Under the pieces are notes generated by a model. It did not search any database, was not told where the DNA came from, and worked only from the letters and a program-made list of their open reading frames with translations. A stretch of 64,000 nucleotides of DNA from Mucilaginibacter sp. UR6-1 (GTDB lineage Bacteria > Bacteroidota > Bacteroidia > Sphingobacteriales > Sphingobacteriaceae): assembly GCF_020880975.1 (NCBI RefSeq), contig NZ_JAJIWP010000001.1, positions 248,001 through 312,000 of the forward strand, read 5' to 3'. The position numbers were made by a program, and so were the translations under genes. Below are positions 15,679 through 24,444 of the stretch, piece by piece. Position 1 is the first letter of the stretch; every line of letters begins with the position of its first letter.

Positions 15679-17418
15679 TTATTGTGCCGATAGGGCGGCA
15701 ATCGCCTGCATAAACCATGCGGCATGTGGTATCCACTGTTCAGTCCAGCGCCACTCGTTGCCCCCGGCTTCTCTTTTAAAATCAATTCCGCTGCCATCGG
15801 CATTGCCATCCTTACCGGTTATGCCGTTGGATATTCCGCCCCGTTCAGAGCCATGGCCAAAGCTTGATTGCATGTAAGGTACATTATTTCGGCCAAATTT
15901 ATACATAAAACAGGTTTGATAGGGGTTACATCCTAATATCCAGTTTATTTGCTGCGTGGCAAACGCTTTAAGTTTTTTTTGGGTATGCTCATCATTATTA
16001 AAAGCAATTTTACTGCCTGTTAACGCCGCGGTAGCTAATGATGCCAGCCGAGCATTTTCGCCTTGCCACCACCACCCGGTTTCGTTTTCGTGCGGAATAA
16101 AATAGCTATCCTTAATTACATTATTTACCCTTACAGTTTGCCGGGCGTAGCCAAAAGGGTTAGCACCATTGTTACTTACTTTTAATAAATACAGCAAATG
16201 CTTTTTAACTGTCTGCGTTGCTGATAATTTTAATTCCTCATCAGTTTCTGTAGCTATGTAACGGCATAAGGCAATAACCGGCAGCCCGGCATCCGAGGCA
16301 TGCCAGTAGGGGCGGGTACCATCATCGGCAATAAAGTATCCGGCTGATGTTAAGCGGCTATTTAACTTTTTGGCACGCTTGCGGGCCTCAGTTTGGTATT
16401 GTGCATTATGTGTGGTTATCCACAGTTCGGTGGCAGCCATTAAGGCGCAGTAATCATCAATGATATTTTCATTGCCATCATCGCAATACTTTTTGTTGTT
16501 GATTAGCAAGTGGGCAAAAGCCCTTTTAGCTGCCGTGAGGTATTGCGCCTGAGTATATTCGCCATGCTTTTTCCACCGGGCGGCACGCGCTAACGCGGCT
16601 ATACCCATACCACCGCCCTCGCGAAAGGCGCACTGATACTGATCGGTAGTTACGCTGTTTGCCAGTAAGCCTACCACACGCCGTTCATTCGGGTCTTTTT
16701 TAAAGTAGCTGAACAGGGTCATGTAAAAATACCCCTCTTTGGATAGCGACCGGTAAACATAATCAGCCCCGTACAATGCCTCGTGCTCCAGCGAATCTCT
16801 GATATGTAACTGATCCAGCATGCCGGGCAGCGTTTCGCAGGTGTTGAGCATTGACCATGTTACCAGCGGTATTTGTTGCGGCGACATAAAGTTGGCATAA
16901 GCCAGGTGCGAAAAGTATTTGCTTACATCTCCGGATGCATCACACCAGCCGCCACGCAGATCAACCCGTTTGTTGCTGCCGAATAATTGTACATGTTCAT
17001 CTGCACCTAATTCCTGGGGAGTATTAGCCCTTTGCTTGTGATAGTAATTAAGCATAGCGGGCAGGGTAAGGGCAGCCAGTTGGTTATCGCCAATTGTAAA
17101 AACATCCGATGTATCACCCTTAAAAACAAGCCTGCAACTTCCCGTTGTTTTTAATGAACTAAAATCAGCAGGATAAAAATATTTTCCGGGCATCCATTCC
17201 TCAATTTGTTGTTGCGAACCTAATGTGCCGTTGTAAATGTTTTGATTTGATGAATTTATAATGCTGAAAGCAGCGTTGTTGCCAACCGGCGATGCCGATG
17301 CAACAAGTGCCAGTTTAGGGCCTTTGCTATTGAAGCCCACCTGGTTAATGTAGATGTTGCTTTGCGCATGGCAAACGCTTGCTAATAACAGCGATATCAT
17401 AATGGCTCTAATTTTCAT
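15679..17418 (-). CDS. Glycoside hydrolase family 9 (endoglucanase-type), 579 aa
   Basis: A signal peptide (ends CHAQ) is followed by an N-terminal Ig-like CelD_N domain (about 20-112, starting IYINQVGFNSKGPKLALV) and the alpha/alpha-barrel of GH9 (about 118-575). The catalytic Asp motif is GGWCDASGD (156-164). The C-terminal end has GGNEWRWTEQWIPHAAW, where the acid Glu of GH9 is expected. GH9 enzymes cut beta-1,4-glucans or glucomannans with inversion; some remove residues from other beta-glycans. The start overlaps the end of the upstream ThuA-like gene by 11 bp and a second ThuA-like gene follows, so the three are one operon. Confidence 0.85.
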   Translation of the reverse strand: MKIRAIMISLLLASVCHAQSNIYINQVGFNSKGPKLALVASASPVGNNAAFSIINSSNQNIYNGTLGSQQQIEEWMPGKYFYPADFSSLKTTGSCRLVFKGDTSDVFTIGDNQLAALTLPAMLNYYHKQRANTPQELGADEHVQLFGSNKRVDLRGGWCDASGDVSKYFSHLAYANFMSPQQIPLVTWSMLNTCETLPGMLDQLHIRDSLEHEALYGADYVYRSLSKEGYFYMTLFSYFKKDPNERRVVGLLANSVTTDQYQCAFREGGGMGIAALARAARWKKHGEYTQAQYLTAAKRAFAHLLINNKKYCDDGNENIIDDYCALMAATELWITTHNAQYQTEARKRAKKLNSRLTSAGYFIADDGTRPYWHASDAGLPVIALCRYIATETDEELKLSATQTVKKHLLYLLKVSNNGANPFGYARQTVRVNNVIKDSYFIPHENETGWWWQGENARLASLATAALTGSKIAFNNDEHTQKKLKAFATQQINWILGCNPYQTCFMYKFGRNNVPYMQSSFGHGSERGGISNGITGKDGNADGSGIDFKREAGGNEWRWTEQWIPHAAWFMQAIAALSAQ

Positions 17419-18205
17419 CAGCTACAGATTTTGATGATGCCCATACAATAGCATTGCTGAACAAGGTTGTGTATGCCATATTGCTAAACAACTTTGGTGA
17501 GTGGCCCATAAAAATATAAATATTACGAGCCTTGAATTTAGGGTTTGTCCATATTACAGGGTGATCGCCCATTACAACGTTTGATGCCGGTTTGTAAGAT
17601 TTTTCATCAACGCCGGCCAGCACGCTTACATTAGCCCGCGGACTTTTATCATACGTATACCACTCATCGCCTTCAATAATAAATTCATTTGGTACACCTT
17701 TAAATACGGGGTGTTTGCGTTGTTCAACATTTACGGTAGCATCGGCAAAAGTGGCTATATAGTTTTTAAATTTGATACCGCCTATAAAATCATAATACCA
17801 GTTCCACATTTTAAACCCGTCAAAATCGCCCGTTAAGCTGGCGTGGTGAAAGCCTATCCACCCGCCCCGGCCCTCGGTTATGTATTTTCTGAAGGCCTGT
17901 TCGGCGGTTTTGCCCCAGCCGTAAGGCGGGTAATCAAGCTGGATGATAAGATTGTATTTTTTTAGCAGTTTGTTGGTAAAAGTTTTGGGCGAATTAAGGT
18001 AATCAACAGTATAATTGCTATCGGCAGCCAGTTTATCAAGCCATGTTTTGGCAGCAGTTGAATATGCTACATGGTGCCCGCCATTTTCATAAACGGCCAG
18101 AATGCTGATATGTTTTTTTGCCTGTTGTGCCGAACAGGTTATCCCGTACAACAGCAGGAGAGGGAGAAAGATAATTTGTTTGATAGTGGCTGATAATCTG
18201 ATCAT
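17408..18205 (-). CDS. Secreted ThuA-like protein 1
   Basis: The ATG at 18205 gives a 265-aa product with a signal peptide ending TCSAQ; a 14-codon longer start is possible but lengthens the n-region. ThuA-fold segments are HISILAVYENGGHHVAYSTA, LIIQLDYPPYGWG, GGWIGFHHAS, HPVFKGVP, HPVIWTN and IYIFMGHSPKLF. It is related to the gene at 14817 but clearly diverged. First gene of the ThuA-GH9-ThuA operon. Its reaction is unknown. Confidence 0.75.
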   Translation of the reverse strand: MIRLSATIKQIIFLPLLLLYGITCSAQQAKKHISILAVYENGGHHVAYSTAAKTWLDKLAADSNYTVDYLNSPKTFTNKLLKKYNLIIQLDYPPYGWGKTAEQAFRKYITEGRGGWIGFHHASLTGDFDGFKMWNWYYDFIGGIKFKNYIATFADATVNVEQRKHPVFKGVPNEFIIEGDEWYTYDKSPRANVSVLAGVDEKSYKPASNVVMGDHPVIWTNPKFKARNIYIFMGHSPKLFSNMAYTTLFSNAIVWASSKSVADEN

Positions 18206-18253
18206 TATTACACTAATATACATGATGACGGTTATAGTATCAGCCACAAATAA

Positions 18254-18283
18254 AAAAGCATTCAGCTTAGGCCGAATGCTTTT
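18254..18283 (-). terminator. Terminator between small acidic protein gene and ThuA operon
   Basis: A perfect 10-bp stem (aaaagcattc 18254-18263 with gaatgctttt 18274-18283) around a 10-nt loop. On the minus strand the stem runs into a T-rich stretch, so it ends transcription of the small acidic protein gene, 5 nt after its stop. Confidence 0.75.
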
Positions 18284-18288
18284 GGGTA

Positions 18289-18498
18289 TTAATATTTATA
18301 ATCGTCATCATCTTCATCGTAGCTGTTGCCTAACGAGTCATAGTCAAGCTCGTCCAGCGGGGCATCAAACTCGTCATCATCGTCATCATCTACAAATCGT
18401 TTTTGCGGTTTGGAATTATTAGCCAGGCCGCTTGGTTTTTTGTCGCCGGCAGTTTTAGAAGCAGGCTTTTTGTTCACTGTTTTCTTTGGCGTTCCCAT
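18289..18498 (-). CDS. Small acidic-tailed protein
   Basis: A 69-aa protein with two opposite halves: residues 1-34 are basic (many Lys, with Ser/Thr/Pro), and 36-69 are very acidic with DDDDDD, a second DEDDDD run and a C-terminal YKY. No fold is predicted by eye; it is probably disordered. Its own terminator and the coherent composition support a real gene. Similar short proteins exist in Sphingobacteriaceae, as I recall, without known function. Confidence 0.65.
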   Translation of the reverse strand: MGTPKKTVNKKPASKTAGDKKPSGLANNSKPQKRFVDDDDDDEFDAPLDELDYDSLGNSYDEDDDDYKY

Positions 18499-18622
18499 TA
18501 TACAAACTTTTGGTAATATTTAATTCAAATAAGTTATTTAAGCGGTTAGCTATTTAATCAGGGTTAAATTGCGTTCAGTAAAAATAGCGAAAATCCATTT
18601 TTTTATAAAAAAAAGCGAAAAA

Positions 18623-19183
18623 TTATTCGCCTGCTTCACCAATGGTTGAACTGTCAGTTGTAAGTTCTTTTATCTGAGGTAATTCATTGGCTGAGTTAAT
18701 TCCAAAGTAATCCATAAAAAGCGGACTGGTAGCGTAAAGTATAGGTCTGCCAACAGCTTCTGCCTTGCCTGCAATGGCTATCAATTCCTTTTCAAGTAGT
18801 TTTTGTATCGAGTAATCGCAGTTTACGCCGCGTATCTGTTCAATATCGGTTTTGGTTACCGGTTGTTTATAGGCGATGATGGCCAGGGTTTCCATAGCTG
18901 CCTGGCTCAACTTCTTTTTAGCGCGCTGTGCCTGCAGCATACCTACAACGGCATGGTATTCCTTTTTAGTTAAAAACTGGTAGCCGTTATTAAGTTTTAC
19001 AAGTTCAATGGCAAAGCTTTGGTGCCTGTATTTCTCACTTATATTATTAATATGGTTTATTATTTCCTTATCATCAAAATCCTGCTCAAAGGTGCCCTGA
19101 AGGCAATATAATATCTCCTCGAGCCGCAAACTTTGTTCGGACGAAAAGATGAGTGCCTCAATGTATAATTCAATATTATGCAT
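18623..19183 (-). CDS. scpB: Segregation and condensation protein B
   Basis: The 186-aa protein has the two winged-helix domains of ScpB. The first opens with IELYIEALIFSSEQSLRLEE; the second carries LSQAAMETLAIIAYKQPVTK and then IEQIRGVNCDYSIQKLLEK with VGRPILYATS, the usual ScpB core. With Smc and ScpA it forms the condensin-like complex that compacts and separates chromosomes. The length is normal. scpA and smc are not in the window. Confidence 0.92.
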   Translation of the reverse strand: MHNIELYIEALIFSSEQSLRLEEILYCLQGTFEQDFDDKEIINHINNISEKYRHQSFAIELVKLNNGYQFLTKKEYHAVVGMLQAQRAKKKLSQAAMETLAIIAYKQPVTKTDIEQIRGVNCDYSIQKLLEKELIAIAGKAEAVGRPILYATSPLFMDYFGINSANELPQIKELTTDSSTIGEAGE

Positions 19184-19306
19184 GCTATTTAACTGTATTT
19201 GCGGGTATTACTCCAAAAGGTTGTAACAACATTTTTGAAATACTAAAACCGCCGCTTATAAAAACAGGTATGTACAATTATAAACTAAAAATTATATATC
19301 AGTATT

Positions 19307-20005
19307 ATGAAAACAGAAACACAAAACCTAAATAATGCAAATATGGCAAGGCGGGCCTTTTTGCGTTATGCCGGGGCGAGTACTGCTGTTGCCGGTATTG
19401 TGGCAATGCAGGCCTGCTCTAAAGACAACAGTGCCTATGAGGACGATGGCAGCAACAGCAGTGGTGCTATTGATGTTGGATCGGGCGATCCGGGTATATT
19501 GAATTATGCCTATGCGCTTGAGCAATTGGAAGCAGCATTTTACATCCAGGTAGTAAATTCATTCTCGGCTGATTTTAGCGCGGAAGAGAGATTATTACTT
19601 ACCGATATTCGCGACCATGAGGTAGCTCACCGTGAGTTTTTTAAAGCAGCATTAGGCTCAGGTGCTATAAAAGGCCTAACGCCTGATTTTAGCAAGATTG
19701 ATTTTAGCAGCCGTGCAAGTGTATTAAATACTGCTAAAGCATTTGAAGACTTGGGCGTTGCCGCGTATGATGGCGTTGCATCAAAAATTCAAAATGTTGA
19801 TTATCTGGTTATTGCCGGTAAAATTGTTTCAGTAGAAGCAAGGCATGCGGCTGTTATCAGTAACCTCAGATCAACCGGTAGTTTTGTTGATAGCGACCAG
19901 GTAGATGCTGATGGTCTTAACATCACCCTCGGCCCAACCAAGGTTGTAGCTACAGCTAACACCTTCCTGAAAACCAAAATCAGCGCAAAAAGCTTTAACT
20001 TTTAA
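19307..20005 (+). CDS. Secreted ferritin-like domain lipoprotein
   Basis: The 232-aa protein has a twin-arginine-like start (ARRAFLRYAG near residues 14-23) and a Cys in QAC near 36, so it may be a Tat-exported lipoprotein. Residues about 60-215 are a Ferritin_2-type four-helix bundle: ILNYAYALEQLEAAFY supplies Glu ligand candidates in helix 1, IRDHEVAHREFF a helix with His/Glu, and VEARHAAVISNLR the last EARH motif. The family is widespread in Bacteroidota and its substrate is not known; a di-metal oxidase or metal-storage role is possible. It is followed after 12 bp by a related gene. Confidence 0.8.
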   Translation: MKTETQNLNNANMARRAFLRYAGASTAVAGIVAMQACSKDNSAYEDDGSNSSGAIDVGSGDPGILNYAYALEQLEAAFYIQVVNSFSADFSAEERLLLTDIRDHEVAHREFFKAALGSGAIKGLTPDFSKIDFSSRASVLNTAKAFEDLGVAAYDGVASKIQNVDYLVIAGKIVSVEARHAAVISNLRSTGSFVDSDQVDADGLNITLGPTKVVATANTFLKTKISAKSFNF

Positions 20006-20017
20006 TCCACAGCTACC

Positions 20018-20866
20018 ATGAACTTATTTAATGTAATTGAAAATATAGAGAAGATTGACCCTGAGTTGGGCGATCGTATCAACCCGCGCCGCAGCGCTAT
20101 CAGAAATATGGCAAGCTTCGGTTCAAAAGTGGCTGTTGCCGCTTTACCATTCGCATTTGGCACTTTGCTTAAAAAAGCGTATGGCCAATCATTACCTACA
20201 GCAATTGTTGATGTATTGAACTATGCTTTAACATTGGAGTATCTTGAAGCTGAATTTTACAACCAGGGCAGGGCTGCTTCAGGCCTGATCCCGGCATCAG
20301 ATAAATCAAATTATTTTGATAAAATATCACGTGATGAAAATAACCACGTAGCATTTTTGCAAAAAGTACTTGGCTCATCAGCTACACCAAAAAGTGCGTT
20401 TACGTTTGACTTGACCGCCAATGGTGCTTTTGCCGATGTACTAAGTAATTATGATACATTCCTTAAAGTTTCTGTAGCGTTTGAAGATACTGGCGTACGT
20501 GCATACAAAGGCCAGGTTGGTGCTGCAAAAGCTAATGCTGATATTTTAACAGCAGCGGTATCAATCCACGCGGTTGAAGCACGCCACGCGGCTATAGTGC
20601 GTTATGTACTCAACAAAAAACTAAACCTTGGCTTAAAACCATGGATAGTGAGCACCACTACAGGTAATGATACCGGTATTGCCGCTGTTAACGGTAACTA
20701 TGAAGGTGAGGACAATGTATCACAAGCGGGTGTTGACATCACTAAGTTACCTGCTACAGGTACAAGCGCAAGCAAAGCATCTGCTACTGCCGCGTTTGAT
20801 GAACCGTTGACGAAAGATGCCGTTTTGGATCTGCTGGTAGGGTCATTCATCAAGCTTAATGATTAA
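20018..20866 (+). CDS. Second ferritin-like domain protein
   Basis: The 282-aa product has an Arg-rich start (INPRRSAIRNMASFGS) before a hydrophobic segment, resembling a Tat signal. The ferritin-like bundle shows VLNYALTLEYLEAEFYNQG, ISRDENNHVAFLQKVLG and HAVEARHAAIVRYVL, parallel to the upstream protein. The C-terminal 70 residues, with a Ser/Ala/Thr-rich linker and LTKDAVLDLLVGSFI, are specific to this copy. The two genes are cotranscribed and probably form a hetero-oligomer or act together; that is inference. A strong terminator follows. Confidence 0.8.
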   Translation: MNLFNVIENIEKIDPELGDRINPRRSAIRNMASFGSKVAVAALPFAFGTLLKKAYGQSLPTAIVDVLNYALTLEYLEAEFYNQGRAASGLIPASDKSNYFDKISRDENNHVAFLQKVLGSSATPKSAFTFDLTANGAFADVLSNYDTFLKVSVAFEDTGVRAYKGQVGAAKANADILTAAVSIHAVEARHAAIVRYVLNKKLNLGLKPWIVSTTTGNDTGIAAVNGNYEGEDNVSQAGVDITKLPATGTSASKASATAAFDEPLTKDAVLDLLVGSFIKLND

Positions 20867-20884
20867 TAGCGATCTATTTTTTAT

Positions 20885-20925
20885 AAAAGAGAATGCCCTG
20901 CAAAATTGCAGGGCATTCTCTTTTT
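20885..20925. terminator. Bidirectional terminator between the ferritin-like genes and mqnC
   Basis: Perfect 19-nt arms (20885-20903 and 20906-20924), effectively a 17-18 bp stem with a tiny loop, flanked by A and T runs. It serves the plus-strand ferritin-like operon and the convergent mqnC gene. Confidence 0.92.
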
Positions 20926-20937
20926 ATGAGATTTATT

Positions 20938-22062
20938 TTAGTAATTGATCACCTGTTCTTCTATTTGAGCAGGTATTTCGCGCCACTCATATCTTTGGTT
21001 ACGCAGTTGTGGCTCAAATCCCGCTTCAATAATTGATTCCTGTATGCCTTTGGCTGTAAAGCGGTGCGGCGCGCCGGCTGCCGAAACCACATTTTCTTCG
21101 ATCATGATCGAACCAAAATCATTAGCCCCGCCATGTAAACATAACTGTGCTACCTGCTTGCCTACGGTAAGCCATGATGCCTGTATATTTTTTACATTGG
21201 GCAACATAATACGGCTCAGCGCTATTATACGGATATACTCATCACCACTTACATTATTAGTTATGCCACGAACTTTGCGCAGTAATGTACCATCATCCTG
21301 AAACGGCCATGGAATGAACGCGGTAAAGCCGTAATGGCCTTCAGGTTTTTCTGATTGTACCTCACGTATCCATACCAGGTGCTCAAAACGCTCCTCAATG
21401 GTTTCAACGTGGCCAAACATCATGGTAGCCGATGTTGGAAGGTTTAATTTATGGGCGGCGCGCATCACGTCCAGCCATTCCTTACCACCGCATTTACCTT
21501 TTGATATCAGGCGGCGAACACGGTCATTCAATATTTCGGCACCTGCGCCGGGTAATGAATCTAAACCGGCTTCCTTCATGGCCTTTAGAACATCATAATG
21601 GCTCATGCCTTCCAACTTTGATACGTGGGCAATCTCCGGCGGGCCAAGCGAGTGTAGTTTAAGGGTAGGATAAAGCTCCTTTAACTGGCGAAACAGGGTG
21701 GTATAAAATTCCAGACCCAGATCAGGGTGGTGGCCGCCCTGCAGCAGCAACTGATCGCCGCCGTACCTGAAGGTTTCCTCTATCTTGCGTTTATAAGTTT
21801 CAATATCGGTTATGTAACTATCCTCGTGCCCCGGGCGGCGGAAGAAGTTGCAGAATTTACAGTTAGCAATACAAACGTTAGTAGTGTTAACATTTCTATC
21901 GATCTGCCAGGTTACCTTGCCATGTGGCACCTGTATTTTTCGGAGTTGGTTGGCTACGTGCATCAATTCGGCAGTAGGGGCGTTGTGGTAAAGGTAAACG
22001 CCTTCCTCCATACTCAAAAAATCAAACTCCAGTGCACGCTGCAACAGATCGGCTGTATTCAT
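20938..22062 (-). CDS. mqnC: Cyclic dehypoxanthinyl futalosine synthase (radical SAM)
   Basis: The 374-aa protein (start ATG 22062) is a radical SAM enzyme of the futalosine route to menaquinone. It turns dehypoxanthine futalosine into its cyclic form. The cluster motif is CIANCKFC (C64, C68, C71), flanked by NTTNV before and NFFRRPGHEDSYI after; GGHHPDLGLEFYTTLF and LHSLGPPEIAHVSK follow, as in MqnC. The related MqnE differs in these blocks. A TATTTTTG box on the minus strand (22075-22068) lies right before this start, arguing against the start ten codons upstream. Other menaquinone genes are not nearby. Confidence 0.88.
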   Translation of the reverse strand: MNTADLLQRALEFDFLSMEEGVYLYHNAPTAELMHVANQLRKIQVPHGKVTWQIDRNVNTTNVCIANCKFCNFFRRPGHEDSYITDIETYKRKIEETFRYGGDQLLLQGGHHPDLGLEFYTTLFRQLKELYPTLKLHSLGPPEIAHVSKLEGMSHYDVLKAMKEAGLDSLPGAGAEILNDRVRRLISKGKCGGKEWLDVMRAAHKLNLPTSATMMFGHVETIEERFEHLVWIREVQSEKPEGHYGFTAFIPWPFQDDGTLLRKVRGITNNVSGDEYIRIIALSRIMLPNVKNIQASWLTVGKQVAQLCLHGGANDFGSIMIEENVVSAAGAPHRFTAKGIQESIIEAGFEPQLRNQRYEWREIPAQIEEQVINY

Positions 22063-22165
22063 GTAAGCAAAAATACGTGTATTGTAGGCCAATTAAAACT
22101 ACTGTTTAATAATTGACACAAAATGTACAGTTTGATGCTATATTTAACTGTTAAATCAATACCCA

Positions 22166-22840
22166 ATGAACCGCAAACCTAAGCACATAAAAATCTATCA
22201 TCCAGGCATGATCAGTCTTATCATCTTACCCGTACTTTTAGTTATTTATATTTATCATGATGCCATTGTAACTAAATACTTTTTAACTGAAGTGGTTTGG
22301 CGTACCCGGAGTATTGAAGCTACATCACATATGTATGGAAGTGAATTTTACCGTAATGGTAATGACACCAGCTACAGGCAGTATAAAACAGTATTAGTAG
22401 ATGGGCAGGAGGTTAAAGCAAATGCTGCCATGCAACAAGCATCGGTACTTATAAAACAAATGATCGCAAAAAAGGATACTGTAAACGGCGTGCGTGTAAA
22501 GTTTGGCAGCAAGGCTACATACAAAAACATGGTTGATGTAATCAATTTATGCTTTTTAAACGAGCAGCCGAATTTTGATTATTACTGTGTGGATGATGAA
22601 GTTATGGCATATTATAAAGTTGCACAAAACAGCGATCATGATATTTGGGCTGTCTGCGGTTTTAATGGCGGTTCCGAGCCTGAGATTCGTAAAATTCCAG
22701 TTTTAGAAGGGATAAAGTATATTAATCAAAATCTTAATGATTTCGGATTAAACAATGCTTCAATATTAATCGCCTGTGTTGCTTGGCTTATTTTGTTTTT
22801 TGGTATGGCTTTTAAACCTGTTACAAGTTTATTTAGCTAA
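22166..22840 (+). CDS. Membrane protein of unknown function
   Basis: A 224-aa protein with a membrane segment at about residues 14-31 (MISLIILPVLLVIYIY) and another at the C-terminus (about 198-218). The 165-residue loop between them has no motif I recognise; it has a few Cys (CFLN, YYCVDDE, AVCGFN). The topology fits a two-pass inner-membrane protein with an extracytoplasmic domain. It overlaps the end of the convergent ABC ATPase gene by 8 bp. Confidence 0.6.
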   Translation: MNRKPKHIKIYHPGMISLIILPVLLVIYIYHDAIVTKYFLTEVVWRTRSIEATSHMYGSEFYRNGNDTSYRQYKTVLVDGQEVKANAAMQQASVLIKQMIAKKDTVNGVRVKFGSKATYKNMVDVINLCFLNEQPNFDYYCVDDEVMAYYKVAQNSDHDIWAVCGFNGGSEPEIRKIPVLEGIKYINQNLNDFGLNNASILIACVAWLILFFGMAFKPVTSLFS

Positions 22841-24335
22841 CTACCGCTCCTTTTTGCAAACGTAACACCTTATCAACACTATCCGGTATCTCGTGCTGGT
22901 AATGTGTAACGTATATCAGCGTTACCGGGGTATTATGGCATATCTGCTCTACCACGCTTTTAAAGTGTTCCTGCTGGTGGGTATCAAGGCCCTGGCAAGG
23001 TTCGTCAAAAATTAGCAGGGGCGGGTTTTTCACCAGCGCGCGTGCCAAAAGGCAAAGCCTTTGTGCTGATGCGGGTATGTTTTTAAGTAAGGTGCGGGCA
23101 TACTGATCTATCTCTAAAACCTTCATCCATTGCAGCGCTTTTTGTTGGTACACCGAGTTTGACGGACGGAAAAGACCCAGCGTATCATAATATCCTGATT
23201 CGATTACCTGTAAACAACTGTTATCCGCCGGGAAGTACTGGTAAAACTCAGGCGACACGTAACCGATGCGCTTTTTTATATCCCAAATGCTTTCGCCGCT
23301 GCCGCGCTTTTTGTCGAACAACACAATATCGTTGGCATAAGCCTGCGGATTATCGCCATTTATCAGGCTTAACAAGGTTGATTTGCCGGCCCCGTTCGGG
23401 CCCAAAAGTGCCCAATGTTCTCCGGGCTTTATTTGCCAGCTTACGTTTTTTAGTACCTGGTTTTCGCCATAGCGGATGTTTACATCACGCATATTTACAA
23501 TGTATCGGTATGGCGATGTCTCGGTTTGCCGGGTAAGTTCGGCAATGGCATTTCCATCGATGTTGCTTTTAGGGTTGAAACTATATTTAGAGGCATCAAA
23601 TGCCTCACGGCGGCTGGTTTCAATAATGTTGCCGTCCTTTAAAACAGCTACGTTAGTTATAGCGGCGGGTATCTCATCGGGTGCAGCCGTCATTATCACG
23701 GTGGTACCTGCTTTAGCTATTTTACCAATAATGGTGTTGAACTCCTGTCGTGTACTCACATCAAGCCCGGCCAGCGGGTTATCAAGCAACAACAAAGCCG
23801 GGTTTTTTATTAATGCCGATGCAATGCGCAGGCGTTTGGTTTCACCGTTGGATAGCATGATCAGTTTTTTATGCAGTAGCGACTGCAGGTTAAGCAAAGC
23901 AATAACCTCATCAAGGTTCCAAAGTTCACGGCCTTTCAGCGGATGAATGTCCTGTATATACTCATCAACCGTTGAGGAATCGTCAGAATCTGACGAGTTA
24001 AAACGCTGCTGATAGTAAAAGTCAGTAGTGTTTGACAGGTTTTTAAAATGATGCTTTGACTCAAGCAGGGTGATAAGTTGATGGAAGGTGATTTGGCTAT
24101 TGTCAGGGTGCTGTTGTATATATTCTTCCCAAAAGCCATACACAATGTTACCATTGGTTACATTAAGTTTACCGGCAATGGTTTGCAGCAATGCGCTTTT
24201 GCCCGAACCGCTTTGGCCAACCAGGGCCCAGTGTTCACCTTTGTGTACGGTAAGCGATAGGTTTTCAAATAATAGTTTGTTATAACCGCGTACGCTAACA
24301 TTATTAAGCTCTAAAAAAGTATCAGATACATCCAT
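22833..24335 (-). CDS. Soluble double ABC ATPase (ModF-like)
   Basis: The 500-aa protein has two ABC domains and no membrane part. Domain 1: Walker A GQSGSGKS (40-47), signature LSNGE (161-165), Walker B LLLLDNP (181-187). Domain 2: Walker A GPNGAGKS (312-319), signature position IPASA (420-424), Walker B LIFDEP (441-446), switch His H478. Domain 1 has Asn where the catalytic Glu should be and lacks the switch His. Domain 2 keeps both but has lost the LSGGQ motif. It resembles ModF/PhrA-type ATPases, which are not firmly assigned to transport; no permease gene is adjacent. Confidence 0.82.
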   Translation of the reverse strand: MDVSDTFLELNNVSVRGYNKLLFENLSLTVHKGEHWALVGQSGSGKSALLQTIAGKLNVTNGNIVYGFWEEYIQQHPDNSQITFHQLITLLESKHHFKNLSNTTDFYYQQRFNSSDSDDSSTVDEYIQDIHPLKGRELWNLDEVIALLNLQSLLHKKLIMLSNGETKRLRIASALIKNPALLLLDNPLAGLDVSTRQEFNTIIGKIAKAGTTVIMTAAPDEIPAAITNVAVLKDGNIIETSRREAFDASKYSFNPKSNIDGNAIAELTRQTETSPYRYIVNMRDVNIRYGENQVLKNVSWQIKPGEHWALLGPNGAGKSTLLSLINGDNPQAYANDIVLFDKKRGSGESIWDIKKRIGYVSPEFYQYFPADNSCLQVIESGYYDTLGLFRPSNSVYQQKALQWMKVLEIDQYARTLLKNIPASAQRLCLLARALVKNPPLLIFDEPCQGLDTHQQEHFKSVVEQICHNTPVTLIYVTHYQHEIPDSVDKVLRLQKGAVVS

Positions 24336-24444
24336 CGGCGGCTAAAATAAACATATCGGCCAATAAATAATATCGCTTTTAAAACATAGCGGGCGCAGGT
24401 TATGTTAATAGTTAAATAATATCCTCACTATTTAAAACACATAT

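Noticed and set aside
15666..15809. 48-codon extension of ThuA-like protein 2
   Set aside because: It overlaps the GH9 C-terminus and would put a long basic segment before the signal peptide; the tandem ATG at 15665 is better.
18361..18400. Tandem repeat in the tcatcatcg tract
   Set aside because: The tract encodes the Asp run of the small acidic protein; it is codon repetition, not a separate element.
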